Of a DNA stretch of 64,000 nucleotides, positions 43,048 through 51,393 are shown piece by piece. How positions within the stretch are numbered: position 1 is the first letter of the stretch; each line of letters opens with the position of its first letter. The position numbers and the translations under genes were made by a program. The stretch covers positions 248,001 through 312,000 of the forward strand of contig CAVXQE010000006.1 in assembly GCA_963763755.1 (NCBI GenBank), read 5' to 3'. Below the pieces are notes generated by a model. That model saw nothing but the letters and a program-made list of their open reading frames with translations, did not search any database and was not told the DNA's origin. This DNA is from Gaiellasilicea sp963763755. Its GTDB lineage: Bacteria > Actinomycetota > Thermoleophilia > Gaiellales > Gaiellaceae.

Positions 43048-44169
43048 TTAGGTCGGGCTTGGCTCCAGGAGTCGTGCCGCGGCGAGGACGAGGGCGTCCG
43101 CACCGGCCCGGCCGACGATCTGAAGCGACGCCGGCAGCCCGTCCTCGGCCGGGCCGCACGGAAGCGCGAGCGCGGGCCAGCCGAGCGCGGAGATCGGATA
43201 CGTGAAGTGGATCAGCGAGACGCGCACGTCCAGATCGCCCGGCCCGGCCCCTCGGTGCAGCGGCGGTGCGACGATCGGGAGCGTCGGCGTGAGAACCAGG
43301 TCGAGGCCCTCGAGCGCCTCTTCGGCACGTTCCCGGTACTCGACACGGAGCCGATCCCCAAGCTCGACCTCGGAGTCGCGCACCGCCAGGCAGCGCTCGA
43401 TCTTGATCCGAACGTCCTCGCCGTACAGGTCAGCGTTCTCCGCGAAGAGCTCGCGGTGGACGTCGGCCACCTCGCGGTTGAAGACGGCGAGAATCCCACC
43501 GTCGGGAAACGGCAGCTCGACCGGCCGGCGGCGCGGGAAGCGCGCGGCCGCCGCCTCGACGCGCTCGCGAACCAGAGGGTCGGCGAGGTCGGTCCAGGCG
43601 ACGCCGACCTCGAGCTCTTCGAGCGACTCGAGCTCAACGGGCTCGAAGTCGGGGACGAGCGCGGCCAGCATCCGCTCGCAGCCGTCGACGTCGAGCGCGA
43701 GCGGCCCGCCGGTGTCGAAGCTCGCTGCGAGCGGCCAGCAGCCGTCGAGCGGGACGAGGCCGTGCGTCGGCTTGTGCCCGACGACGCCGCAGCACGCGGC
43801 CGGGATCCGGATCGAGCCGGCGGAGTCGGTACCGAGCGCCGCCTCGGCGAGCCCCGCTGCCAGCGCCGCCGCGGATCCTCCGCTCGAGCCGCCGGCGACG
43901 CGGCCCGGGAAGCGTGGATTCGGGACGTCGCCAAAATGCGGGTTCTCGGAGGTCGTCCCGTACGCGAACTCGTGCAGGTTCGCCTTGCCGACATTCACGT
44001 AGCCCGCGTCCTCGAGGCGCAGCACCGCGGAAGCCGTCCGCTCGGGCACGTGGCCGGCGAAGATCCCCGACCCGTAGGTCGTCTCCAGCCCGCCGGTGTC
44101 GAAGAGATCCTTGACGGCCAGCCGGATGCCTGGTCCGGGCGACTCCGGCTGGGCGAGGAAGATCGTCAG
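43048..44169 (-). CDS. Amidase signature-family hydrolase
   Basis: 373 residues from CTG 44169 ((M)TIFLAQPESPGPG); this CTG overlaps the stop of the upstream small gene (CTGA), and no ATG/GTG is placed better. Amidase signature: catalytic Lys in RLAVKDLFDTGG, then RVAGGSSGGSAAALAAGLAE (Gly/Ser-rich loop with the cis-Ser) and GTDSAGSIRIPAACCGVVGHKPT with the nucleophile Ser. Shorter than typical GatA and without GatB/C neighbours, so a general amide hydrolase rather than the tRNA amidotransferase. Substrate unknown. Confidence 0.87.
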   Translation of the reverse strand: MTIFLAQPESPGPGIRLAVKDLFDTGGLETTYGSGIFAGHVPERTASAVLRLEDAGYVNVGKANLHEFAYGTTSENPHFGDVPNPRFPGRVAGGSSGGSAAALAAGLAEAALGTDSAGSIRIPAACCGVVGHKPTHGLVPLDGCWPLAASFDTGGPLALDVDGCERMLAALVPDFEPVELESLEELEVGVAWTDLADPLVRERVEAAAARFPRRRPVELPFPDGGILAVFNREVADVHRELFAENADLYGEDVRIKIERCLAVRDSEVELGDRLRVEYRERAEEALEGLDLVLTPTLPIVAPPLHRGAGPGDLDVRVSLIHFTYPISALGWPALALPCGPAEDGLPASLQIVGRAGADALVLAAARLLEPSPT

Positions 44170-44293
44170 TCGAAGGCCAAGGTAGAGGAGCGCGACGCCG
44201 ATCGGTCCCGGCGAAGAGGAGCAGGAAGACGCCGAAGAGCGTCCAGCCAAGGACCAGGTTCTTCCGCTCGAGCTCGGGTGTGAGTTCCTTCAC
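44166..44293 (-). CDS. Small membrane protein of the cytochrome oxidase cluster (about 41 residues, frame breaks)
   Basis: GTG 44293 overlaps the ctaB stop (GTGA). The first 30 codons give KELTPELERKNLVLGWTLF and a hydrophobic run (GVFLLLFAGT). Two +1 breaks follow; corrected, the helix continues IGVALLYLAFD and stops at 44166. A polar head of about 12 residues plus one membrane helix fits a minor subunit or assembly peptide, as found beside oxidase genes in actinobacteria. Too short for automatic calling, and the frame problems make the exact C-terminus uncertain. Confidence 0.55.
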
Positions 44294-45477
44294 AGGATCA
44301 CCGGATTCAGCGCCGCCGCCACGAAGAGCAGCGCGAGGTAGAGGAGCGAGTAGTGGAAGAGGACGCCCGCGTTGCGCCGCGTCGGCTCCCGCCGGAGCTT
44401 CCACGCCAGGCCGAGGAAGACGGCGCCGAGGAGCGCAGCGGCGACCGAGTAGACCGGGCCGAGCCAGTAGCCGACGGCGAGCGTGAAAGCGACCATCACC
44501 AGCGAGTAGAGGACGATCTGCCGCGTGGTCTCCGTGTCGCCGCGGACGACGGGCAGCATCGGCACCTTCGCCGCCGCGTAGTTCTCCTTGATCAGGAGCG
44601 CCAGCGCCCAGAAGTGCGGCGGCGTCCAGAAGAAGACGATCAGGAAGAGCCAGAGCGCCGGCAGGCCGAGGCTCCCGGTCGCGGCCGCGTAGCCGACGAG
44701 CGGCGGCACGGCGCCCGCAGCACCGCCGATGACGATGTTCTGCGGCGTCGAGCGCTTCAGCCAGCGGGTGTAGACGAGGACGTAGAAGAGATTGCCGACG
44801 AGTGCCAGCGCGGCCGTGAGCACGTTGACGGTGCTTGCGAGGAGCACGAAGGAGAGCGCCGAGAGAGCGAGCCCGAACTCGAGCCCGCGTGCGGGCGAGA
44901 CACGGCCGGCGGCGATCGGCCGTTTCTCGGTGCGCGTGCCCATCAGGCGATCGATGTCTGCGTCGAGCACGTGGTTGAGCGCGCTCGCGCCGGCGCAGGC
45001 CAGCGCGAGGCCGGTCATCGTTGCCGCAAAGAGCCACCCGTCCGGAACGCCCTGTGCGCCGACGAACATCCCGCCGGCGCCGGTGAGCAGCAGCAGCGAC
45101 ATGATCCGCGGCTTCGTCAGCGTGACGTAGTCCCGCCACGGACCAGACGCCACCGGCTCGCCGCGGAAGCATTGGACGCAGAGCACGAGCGTCGCCGCGA
45201 ACGCGAGTGCGGCGAGCGCCGCGTGGACGCCCGGCGCCGTCACGAGCGCGGCGAGGCCGAAGAGGACGAGCGCAACGAGCGATGGGGCGAGCAGCCGCCG
45301 GTGTGCGACCCAGGCGGCGATGACGATCGCGACGAGCGGCGGCAGCGCGAGCGCGGAGAGCAGCGAGTGCGCCGTGCCCGGACCGAGGGTGCCGGAGACG
45401 ACAGCCACGAGGGTCGCGGCCGCTGCGCCGAGCGCTGTCAAGCGGAGCCAGGGTCCGGGGGCGGGACTAGGTTTCAC
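44290..45477 (-). CDS. ctaB: Protoheme IX farnesyltransferase with extra N-terminal membrane domain
   Basis: 395 residues from GTG 45477. The C-terminal 285 residues are CtaB: DYVTLTKPRIMSLLLLTGAG, the prenyl-diphosphate motif NHVLDADIDRLMGTRTEKRP, YTRWLKRSTPQNIVIGGAAG, and VFFWTPPHFWALALLIKENY. It makes heme O for the oxidase. The first 110 residues add about four hydrophobic segments (for example GTAHSLLSALALPPLVAIVI) that look like a worn half of the heme A synthase CtaA; the His residues of CtaA are mostly absent. Overlaps ctaD by 11 bases. Confidence 0.93.
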   Translation of the reverse strand: MKPSPAPGPWLRLTALGAAAATLVAVVSGTLGPGTAHSLLSALALPPLVAIVIAAWVAHRRLLAPSLVALVLFGLAALVTAPGVHAALAALAFAATLVLCVQCFRGEPVASGPWRDYVTLTKPRIMSLLLLTGAGGMFVGAQGVPDGWLFAATMTGLALACAGASALNHVLDADIDRLMGTRTEKRPIAAGRVSPARGLEFGLALSALSFVLLASTVNVLTAALALVGNLFYVLVYTRWLKRSTPQNIVIGGAAGAVPPLVGYAAATGSLGLPALWLFLIVFFWTPPHFWALALLIKENYAAAKVPMLPVVRGDTETTRQIVLYSLVMVAFTLAVGYWLGPVYSVAAALLGAVFLGLAWKLRREPTRRNAGVLFHYSLLYLALLFVAAALNPVIL

Positions 45478-47096
45478 CGCGCTCCTTCAGCCGGCGCCTG
45501 AGGTCGTAGAGGGGCCGGGCGCTCGTGACGTACGGGACGGTGTCGAAGTTGTGCGGCGGCGGCGGCGAGGTCGTGTACCACTCGAGCGTGTCGGCGAGCC
45601 ACGGGTCGTTGCCCGCGCGCCGCCCCGTCCGCGACTTCCAGACGTTCCAGATGAAGAGGAGGATGCCGAGCCCCATGATGTAGGAGCCGATCGTCGAGAT
45701 CAGGTTGTACTCCTGGAGCATTCCCGTGTCCTCGTAGGTGTAGATACGCCGGGGCATCCCGAGCAGTCCGAGCATGTGCTGCGGGAAGAACGTCACGTTG
45801 AAGCCGATGAACGTGAGCCAGAACTGGACCTTGCCGATTCGCTCGTCGAGCAGCCGCCCGAAGAACTTCGGCCACCAGTAGTAGAGCCCGCCGAGGATGC
45901 CGAAGATCGAGCCGCCGAAGAGCACGTAGTGCAGGTGGGCGACGACGTAGTAGGTGTCGTGCACCTGCCAGTCAATCGGGAACGCCGCGGTGAAGATTCC
46001 GGAGAGGCCGCCGATCGTGAAGACCGACAGGAACCCGAGTGCGTAGAGCATCGGCGTGTCGAAGTGCAGGTTGCCCCGCCAGAGGGTCGCGAGCCAGTTG
46101 AAGATCTTCACCCCGGTCGGCACCGCGATCACCATCGAGGCGATCATGAAGAAGCCGTTCAGGAAGCCCGGCATCCCGACCGTGAACATGTGATGCGCCC
46201 AGACGAGCATCGAGAAGAAGCCGATCGCGACCGTCGAGAAGGCGACCGCCTTGTAGCCGAAGATCGGCTTGCGGGCGAAGACGGGGAGGATCTCCGAGAT
46301 GATCCCCATCACCGGCAGGATCATGATGTAGACCTCGGGGTGGCCGAAGAACCAGAAGGCATGCTGGTAGAGCACCGGGCTGCCACCGTCGGTCGGGATG
46401 AAGAACCCCGTGTCGAACTGTCGGTCGAGCAGCAGCAGCGTCAGCCCGGCCGACAGCGTCGGCAGGACGACGATCAGGAGCGCCGCGTAGACCTCGATCG
46501 TCCAGACGAACAGGGGCATGCGCGTCCAGCTCATCCCTCGGGCCCGCAGGTTGTGGATCGTGACGACGAAGTTGATCGCTCCCGCCAGCGAGGCGATCGT
46601 GAGGATGTGGAGCGCGAGGATCCAGAGATCCTGTCCGTTGCCTTCCGAGTAGACGGAGTTCGGTGGGTAGCTCGTCCAGCCTGCAGCGCGCGGCGCCGCC
46701 TGTCGCGAAGAACGACAGCAGCAGGACGATGCCGCCGAAGAGGAAGAGCCAGTACGACAGCGCGTTCAGGCGCGGGAAGGCCATGTCGCGCGCGCCGATC
46801 ATCAGCGGCACGAGGTAGTTGCCGAAGCCGGCGAGGATCGGGACGACGACGAGGAAGATCATCGTCGTGCCGTGCATCGTGAAGAGCTGGTTGTAGCTGT
46901 CGCTCTCGATGAAGTGATTGTTCGGCTCCGCCAGCTGCGTGCGGATCAGCAGGGCCATGACGCCGCCGGCCAGGAAGAAGAACCCGGACGTGGCGAGGTA
47001 GAGGATCCCGATCCGCTTGTGGTCGGTCGTGACGAGCCAGCTCGCCAGGCGGCCGCGCTGCCAGGCAGGGGTTGGCGTCTCGGCGTTAACGGCCAC
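45467..47096 (-). CDS. ctaD: Cytochrome c oxidase subunit I (one frameshift)
   Basis: About 542 codons. N-terminal half (47096 to about 46690): TTDHKRIGILYLATSGFFF, heme-a ligand region NQLFTMHGTTMIFLV, and NYLVPLMIGARDMAFPRLNA. A +1 break near 46685 (GCCGCGCGCTGCAGG) moves to the frame with AGWTSYPPNSVYSEGN, FWFFGHPEVYIMILP (Cu-B His and cross-linked Tyr), WAHHMFTVGMP (Cu-B histidines), and YYVVAHLHYVLFGG (heme a/a3 histidines). All metal ligands are present, so the terminal oxidase should be functional once the base is corrected. Overlaps ctaC by 11 bases and ctaB by 11. Confidence 0.94.
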
Positions 47097-48060
47097 GGAG
47101 CACCTCCGTCTGGAGGTAGTCGATCAGCGCGTCCATCTGGCGCTCTCCCCAGTCCTCGCCCACCGGCGGCATCAGGCCTCGGCCTTCCCGGACGACCTGT
47201 TCGACCGCGGCGTCGTCGTCGAGCAGGCTGTTTCCCTGAAGCCGCGGGCCGACGAGACCCTCGCCCGCGAGGCCGTGACACTTCGCGCACGCGCCGGTGA
47301 ACGTCTCCTTGCCGAGGTTGGACGTTCCGGCCGCCTGGGCGTCTGCCTCCCGCTCGAGCCAGGCGTCGAACTCCTCGCGCGGCACGGCTTCGACGGACGC
47401 CCGCATGTTGGCGTGCTGGATGCCGCAGAACTCGGCGCACTGACCCCGGTAGATGCCGGGGGCATTGGCGTTGAACCACGTCACGTTCGTCGTGCCGGGG
47501 ATCGCGTCGAACTTGCCGCCCAGAGCGGGGATCCACCAGGAGTGGATGACGTCGAAGTCGGGCGCGGAGACGTTGAGCTTGACCGTCTGGCCGACCGGGG
47601 CGCGCAGGTTGTCGACCGCGATGACGCCGTTCGGGTACGTGAAGTTCCAGTAGTAGCGGTAGCCCTCGACCCGCACGTCGACCCGTCCGCCCTGCGCGCT
47701 CGCGCTCGGGACGTCTTCGATCCCCGGGAGCTTGTAGAAGACGAACGAGCCGATCGCGACCAGGATCAGCACGGGCGCCACCGTCCACGCGAGCTCGAGG
47801 TTCGTGTTGCCGTGCACCTGCGCGCCCTCCTCGGTCCGCGCGCGGTTCCGGGAGCGGTAGCGGATGATGAACCAGATCAGCAAGCCCTGCACGAGCACGA
47901 AGATCGCGCCGGTGAAGATCGCAACCCAGAGGTAGCTCTGCCTGATGCCCTCGGCGTTGGGCGAGGCCGGCTCGACCGGGGCGAAGCCGCCGTTCCCGGC
48001 GACCGCGGCGCCGGAGAGCGCAAGCGCCCAGAAGACGACCACTGCGAGAGTCCGGCGCAC
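47086..48060 (-). CDS. ctaC: Cytochrome c oxidase subunit II with fused cytochrome c domain
   Basis: 324 residues from GTG 48060 (MRRTLAVVVFWALALSGAAVA, a signal peptide). Two membrane helices follow (YLWVAIFTGAIFVLVQGLLIW; APVLILVAIGSFVFYKLPG). The outer domain has DFDVIHSWWIPALGGK and the Cu-A site GQCAEFCGIQHANMRA. Residues about 250-324 are a class I cytochrome c: heme motif CAKCHGLAGEG and axial Met in GRGLMPPVGEDW. This caa3-type layout can take electrons without a separate cytochrome c. TAGAAT at 48074-48069 is a likely -10, making the message nearly leaderless. Confidence 0.94.
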   Translation of the reverse strand: MRRTLAVVVFWALALSGAAVAGNGGFAPVEPASPNAEGIRQSYLWVAIFTGAIFVLVQGLLIWFIIRYRSRNRARTEEGAQVHGNTNLELAWTVAPVLILVAIGSFVFYKLPGIEDVPSASAQGGRVDVRVEGYRYYWNFTYPNGVIAVDNLRAPVGQTVKLNVSAPDFDVIHSWWIPALGGKFDAIPGTTNVTWFNANAPGIYRGQCAEFCGIQHANMRASVEAVPREEFDAWLEREADAQAAGTSNLGKETFTGACAKCHGLAGEGLVGPRLQGNSLLDDDAAVEQVVREGRGLMPPVGEDWGERQMDALIDYLQTEVLRGR

Positions 48061-48073
48061 TGCGTGCCATTCT

Positions 48074-48376
48074 ATGAAGGTGACCAAGGCGCTGCGCAGC
48101 GGAACCCGCGTCGAGCTGCCCGCGTCGGTCGACCGGCCGTTCGAGGTCTACGTCAACGGGGTCGTGCAGCGCGAGGGAGTCGACTTCCGCGTCGTGGACG
48201 GGGCGCTCGTGTTCTCGCGCGAGCTGCACCAGGAAGGCAAGCTCGGCTTCTGGCGCTGGGCATCGATCACGTTCGGCGTCGCCGGCACGTATCGGCAGAA
48301 CGACGTCGTCGACGTGACCTACGAGGTCGGCGGGCGGCGTACGGTGGCGTCCGCCTTGCCGGTCGAGCCGGCCTGA
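48074..48376 (+). CDS. Small conserved protein of unknown function
   Basis: 100 residues from ATG 48074 (MKVTKALRSGTRVELPASV). Beta-rich: FEVYVNGVVQREGVDFRVVD, ALVFSRELHQEGKLGFWRW, and YRQNDVVDVTYEVGG. No signal or membrane helix. I recall similar short proteins in related actinobacteria but no assigned role; the opening strand pattern resembles phage-tail or adhesin beta domains only loosely. Divergent from ctaC with 13 bases between starts: its ATG sits on the ctaC -10 box. Its 3' end overlaps the malQ 3' end. Confidence 0.7.
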   Translation: MKVTKALRSGTRVELPASVDRPFEVYVNGVVQREGVDFRVVDGALVFSRELHQEGKLGFWRWASITFGVAGTYRQNDVVDVTYEVGGRRTVASALPVEPA

Positions 48377-49540
48377 GCCGGCAGCCGGCGCGAGGCCTCG
48401 GTCGCCTCGCGCAGCCGCTCGGCGAGCGCTTCCGTCAGCTGGCCCGGCTCGAGCCGCCACGTCCAGTTGCCGTGCCGGATCGCCGGGCGTGTTCATGCGG
48501 CCCTCGCTGCCCAGGCCGAGCACGTCCTGGGCGGGGATCATGCAGACGGCCGCTCGTGACGAGAGGGCGAGCTCGATCAGCGTCCACGGCTCCTTGTCCG
48601 GCAGGTGTCCGAGCAGCGTGTCCGTGTCGTGGGTCGTGGTGTAGACGATCTGGTGCACGCGGTGGTTCTCGAGCCGGTGCGGGTTGCTCGGCCGGCCCCT
48701 GGAACGCCCAGAGGAGGACGACCATCCCCGGAAAGCCGAGCGCGTCGCGGAGCACCTCGACGTCCTTCGTGATCACGCCGAGATCCTCGGCGATCACGGG
48801 CAGCTCGCCGAGCTCGGCCTCGGCCGCCCGGAAGACCGACTCGCCGGGGCCGGGGAGCCAGTGGCCGGTGCGAGCGTCGAGATCGTCCGCGCCCTCCGGG
48901 ATCGCCCAGAAGGCCGCGAAGCCGCGGAAGTGATCGATCCTGGCGAGGTCGTACAGCGCGAACGTCCGCCGCAGCCGCTCGATCCACCAGCGGTAGCCCT
49001 GCTCGGCGAGCGCCTTCCAGTCGAAGAGCGGATTGCCCCAGTGCTGCCCCAGCGGGCCGAGCCTGTCCGGCGGTGCGCCGGCCACGGCACCCTGCAGGAA
49101 GAGCTCCGGATGGTTCAGCTGATCGACGCTGTCCTGAGCGACATAGATCGGGACGTCGCCGATCAGCCCGATCCCGCGGCCGCCGGCGTACTCGCGCAGC
49201 GCCGACCATTCGCGGTCGAACCGAACCTGGTCGGCGGCGCTCCCGCCCGCTCGCTCCCAGTCTGCGATGCCAGTAGGCGTTCGCACGGCGGTAGGCCGCG
49301 AGCTCACGGCGTCGAGACCGGAGCGTCCGGCTCTGCCAGGAATCCGTTCCAGGCCGCGAACGCAGAGGAGGATGCGTAGGGTGACCCGACCTCGTCGGGA
49401 GGACCGAGCGGCAGGACCTGCCACCAGCTCTGTCCTGCGGCCGCGAGCCAGTCCACGAATGCGTAGGCCTCCGCCCCGAGCGTGCCGCCGGGCAGCGAGG
49501 TCGGGTGCAGCACGATTCCGCTCGATCGTTGAAGCTCCAT
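48319..49540 (-). CDS. malQ: 4-alpha-glucanotransferase (four frameshifts)
   Basis: ATG 49540, N-terminus SSGIVLHPTSLPGG typical of MalQ. Breaks, all +1, near 49300 (GTCTCGACGCCGTGAG), 49266, 48695 (CAGGGGCCGGCC) and 48483. The pieces join as AEPDAPVS / RELAAYRRANAYW / IADWERAGGSAADQVRFDRE ... ALYDLARIDHFRGFAAFW (nucleophile Asp) ... LPVIAEDLGVIT (acid/base Glu) ... RPSNPHRLENHRVHQIVYTTTHDTDTLLG (third Asp) ... GRMNTPGD / GNWTWRLEPGQLTEALAERL. All catalytic residues are there. Disproportionates maltodextrins. Four insertions in 1.2 kb could mean real decay, but with the pattern seen elsewhere sequence error is likelier. The C-terminal end is uncertain. Confidence 0.82.
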
Positions 49541-49581
49541 GTCCTGTTTACCGTTCGGCGTTGGCTGAAAGTCTCGGAACC

Positions 49582-51393
49582 GTGCCCTTACCCTCTCTCA
49601 AGCAACCTCCGCCACGCATCCAGATCCAGGACGTGCGACCTCAGGTCGACTGCGGACGCTATCCCGTCAAGAGCACGCAGGGCGACCCCGTCGGGATCTC
49701 GGCGAACATCTTCAAGGACGGGCACGACATTCTTCGCGCGGTCGTCCGCTACCGGCACGAGGGCACTCGCAAGTGGTCGGAGAGCCCGCTCGAGCCGGTC
49801 GGAAACGACCACTGGGAAGGACGCTTCGAGGCGTCCACACTCGGACGCTGGCAGTTCACGATCGAGGCCTGGGTCGATCGCTACGCGACGCTGCTCGACG
49901 AGCTCGACCGAAAGCTCGCAGCCGGGCAGAGCGACCTGAGCAGCGAGCTGAGCGAGGCCGAGGCTCTGTTCGGCCCGGGCAGCGTCGACGACTGGCACGC
50001 CGCCGCGCCCAAGCTCGGCGCGAAGGACCGGCACGGCAAGACGTCGCTCGCTCGTCCGCTCGAGGTCGATGTCGAGCGGGAGGGCGCCCGCTTCGGGGCG
50101 TGGTACGAGCTCTTCCCGCGCAGCTGGGGCGGGTTCAAGGGCGTCCAGAAGGTGCTCCCGCAGCTGGCCGAGCTCGGCTTCGACGTGATCTACCTGCCGC
50201 CCGTCCATCCGATCGGGACGACGAATCGCAAGGGTCGGAACAACGCACTCACGGCCGAGAAGGGCGATCCCGGCAGCCCGTGGGCGATCGGCGGGCCGGA
50301 GGGCGGCCACGATGCGATCCACCCCGAGCTGGGCACGCTGAAGGACTTCGACCGGCTCGTCGCGGAGGCGCGGAAGCACGGGCTCGAGATCGCGCTCGAC
50401 TTCGCGATCCAGTGCTCACCCGACCACCCGTGGCTGAAGGCGCACCCGGAGTGGTTCAACCGGCGGCCGGACGGGACGCTCAAGTACGCCGAGAATCCGC
50501 CCAAGCGCTACCAGGACATCTACAACGTCAACTTCGACTCGGAGGACTGGCCCGGTCTGTGGGAGGCGTTGCGGGATGTCGTCCTCCACTGGTGCCGCCA
50601 CGGCGTGCGGGCCTTCCGCGTCGACAATCCGCATACGAAGTCGGTGCCCTTCTGGGAGTGGCTGATCCGCGAGGTGCGCGACGAGTTTCCCGACACGGTC
50701 TTCTTCGCCGAGGCCTTCACACGGCCGGCGATGATGACCACGCTCGCGAAGATCGGCTTCAGCCAGTCGTACACCTACTTCACGTGGAAGAACACGAAGG
50801 CGGAGCTCACGGAGTTCCTGCAGATGCTGCTCGAGTGGGCGCAGTTCTACCGGCCGAACTTCTTCGTCAACACGCCGGACATCCTCCACGAGTACCTCCA
50901 GGAGGGTGGCCCGCCTGCGTTCGAGGCGCGGCTCGTGCTGGCCGCGACGCTCTCGCCCTCGTACGGGATCTACTCCGGCTACGAGCACTTCGAGAACGTG
51001 CCGGTGACCGCGGGAAGCGAGGAGTACCTCGACTCGGAGAAGTACGAGGTGAAACAGCGCAAGCTGGACGGGCCGCTGTTGCCGCTCGTGCAGCGGCTGA
51101 ACGCGATCCGCCGAGACGAGCCGGCGCTGCAGCGGTTCGAGAACCTGCGCCTGCTCGGGACGCACGGCGAGCACGTGTTCGCCTATGCGAAGGGAACGGA
51201 GATCGCGGTCGCCGTCAATCTCGATCCGCGTGTGCCTCGCGAGGACGTCGTCGTCGTCCCGCCGGACATCGGCCTCCCGGAGGAGTTCCCGGTGCGTGAC
51301 CTGCTGACCGGCGAGCGCTACCGCTGGCGGATCGGCCGCAACTACGTTGGACTCGGCCCGGGACAGTCGCATGTGATGAAAATCGGCGCATGA
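49582..51393 (+). CDS. glgE: GlgE: alpha-1,4-glucan:maltose-1-phosphate maltosyltransferase
   Basis: About 603 residues from GTG 49582; TTG 49561 is an alternative. GH13_3 enzyme that extends glucan with maltose units from maltose-1-phosphate. N-terminal domain: RPQVDCGRYPVKSTQGDPVGI. Catalytic barrel: GFDVIYLPPVHPIGTTNRKG, the nucleophile in GVRAFRVDNPHTK, the general acid in TVFFAEAFTRPAMM, and TYFTWKNTKAELTEFL. ATLSPSYGIYSGYEHFENVP is a GlgE hallmark. First gene of glgE-treS-mak-glgB, the full GlgE pathway set; treS overlaps by 4 bases. Confidence 0.95.
   Translation: MPLPSLKQPPPRIQIQDVRPQVDCGRYPVKSTQGDPVGISANIFKDGHDILRAVVRYRHEGTRKWSESPLEPVGNDHWEGRFEASTLGRWQFTIEAWVDRYATLLDELDRKLAAGQSDLSSELSEAEALFGPGSVDDWHAAAPKLGAKDRHGKTSLARPLEVDVEREGARFGAWYELFPRSWGGFKGVQKVLPQLAELGFDVIYLPPVHPIGTTNRKGRNNALTAEKGDPGSPWAIGGPEGGHDAIHPELGTLKDFDRLVAEARKHGLEIALDFAIQCSPDHPWLKAHPEWFNRRPDGTLKYAENPPKRYQDIYNVNFDSEDWPGLWEALRDVVLHWCRHGVRAFRVDNPHTKSVPFWEWLIREVRDEFPDTVFFAEAFTRPAMMTTLAKIGFSQSYTYFTWKNTKAELTEFLQMLLEWAQFYRPNFFVNTPDILHEYLQEGGPPAFEARLVLAATLSPSYGIYSGYEHFENVPVTAGSEEYLDSEKYEVKQRKLDGPLLPLVQRLNAIRRDEPALQRFENLRLLGTHGEHVFAYAKGTEIAVAVNLDPRVPREDVVVVPPDIGLPEEFPVRDLLTGERYRWRIGRNYVGLGPGQSHVMKIGA

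Noticed and set aside
44170..44250. Amidase start at 44250 with a membrane-helix N-terminus
   Set aside because: That helix belongs to the small oxidase peptide in a shifted frame; the amidase family starts at about TIFLAQPES.
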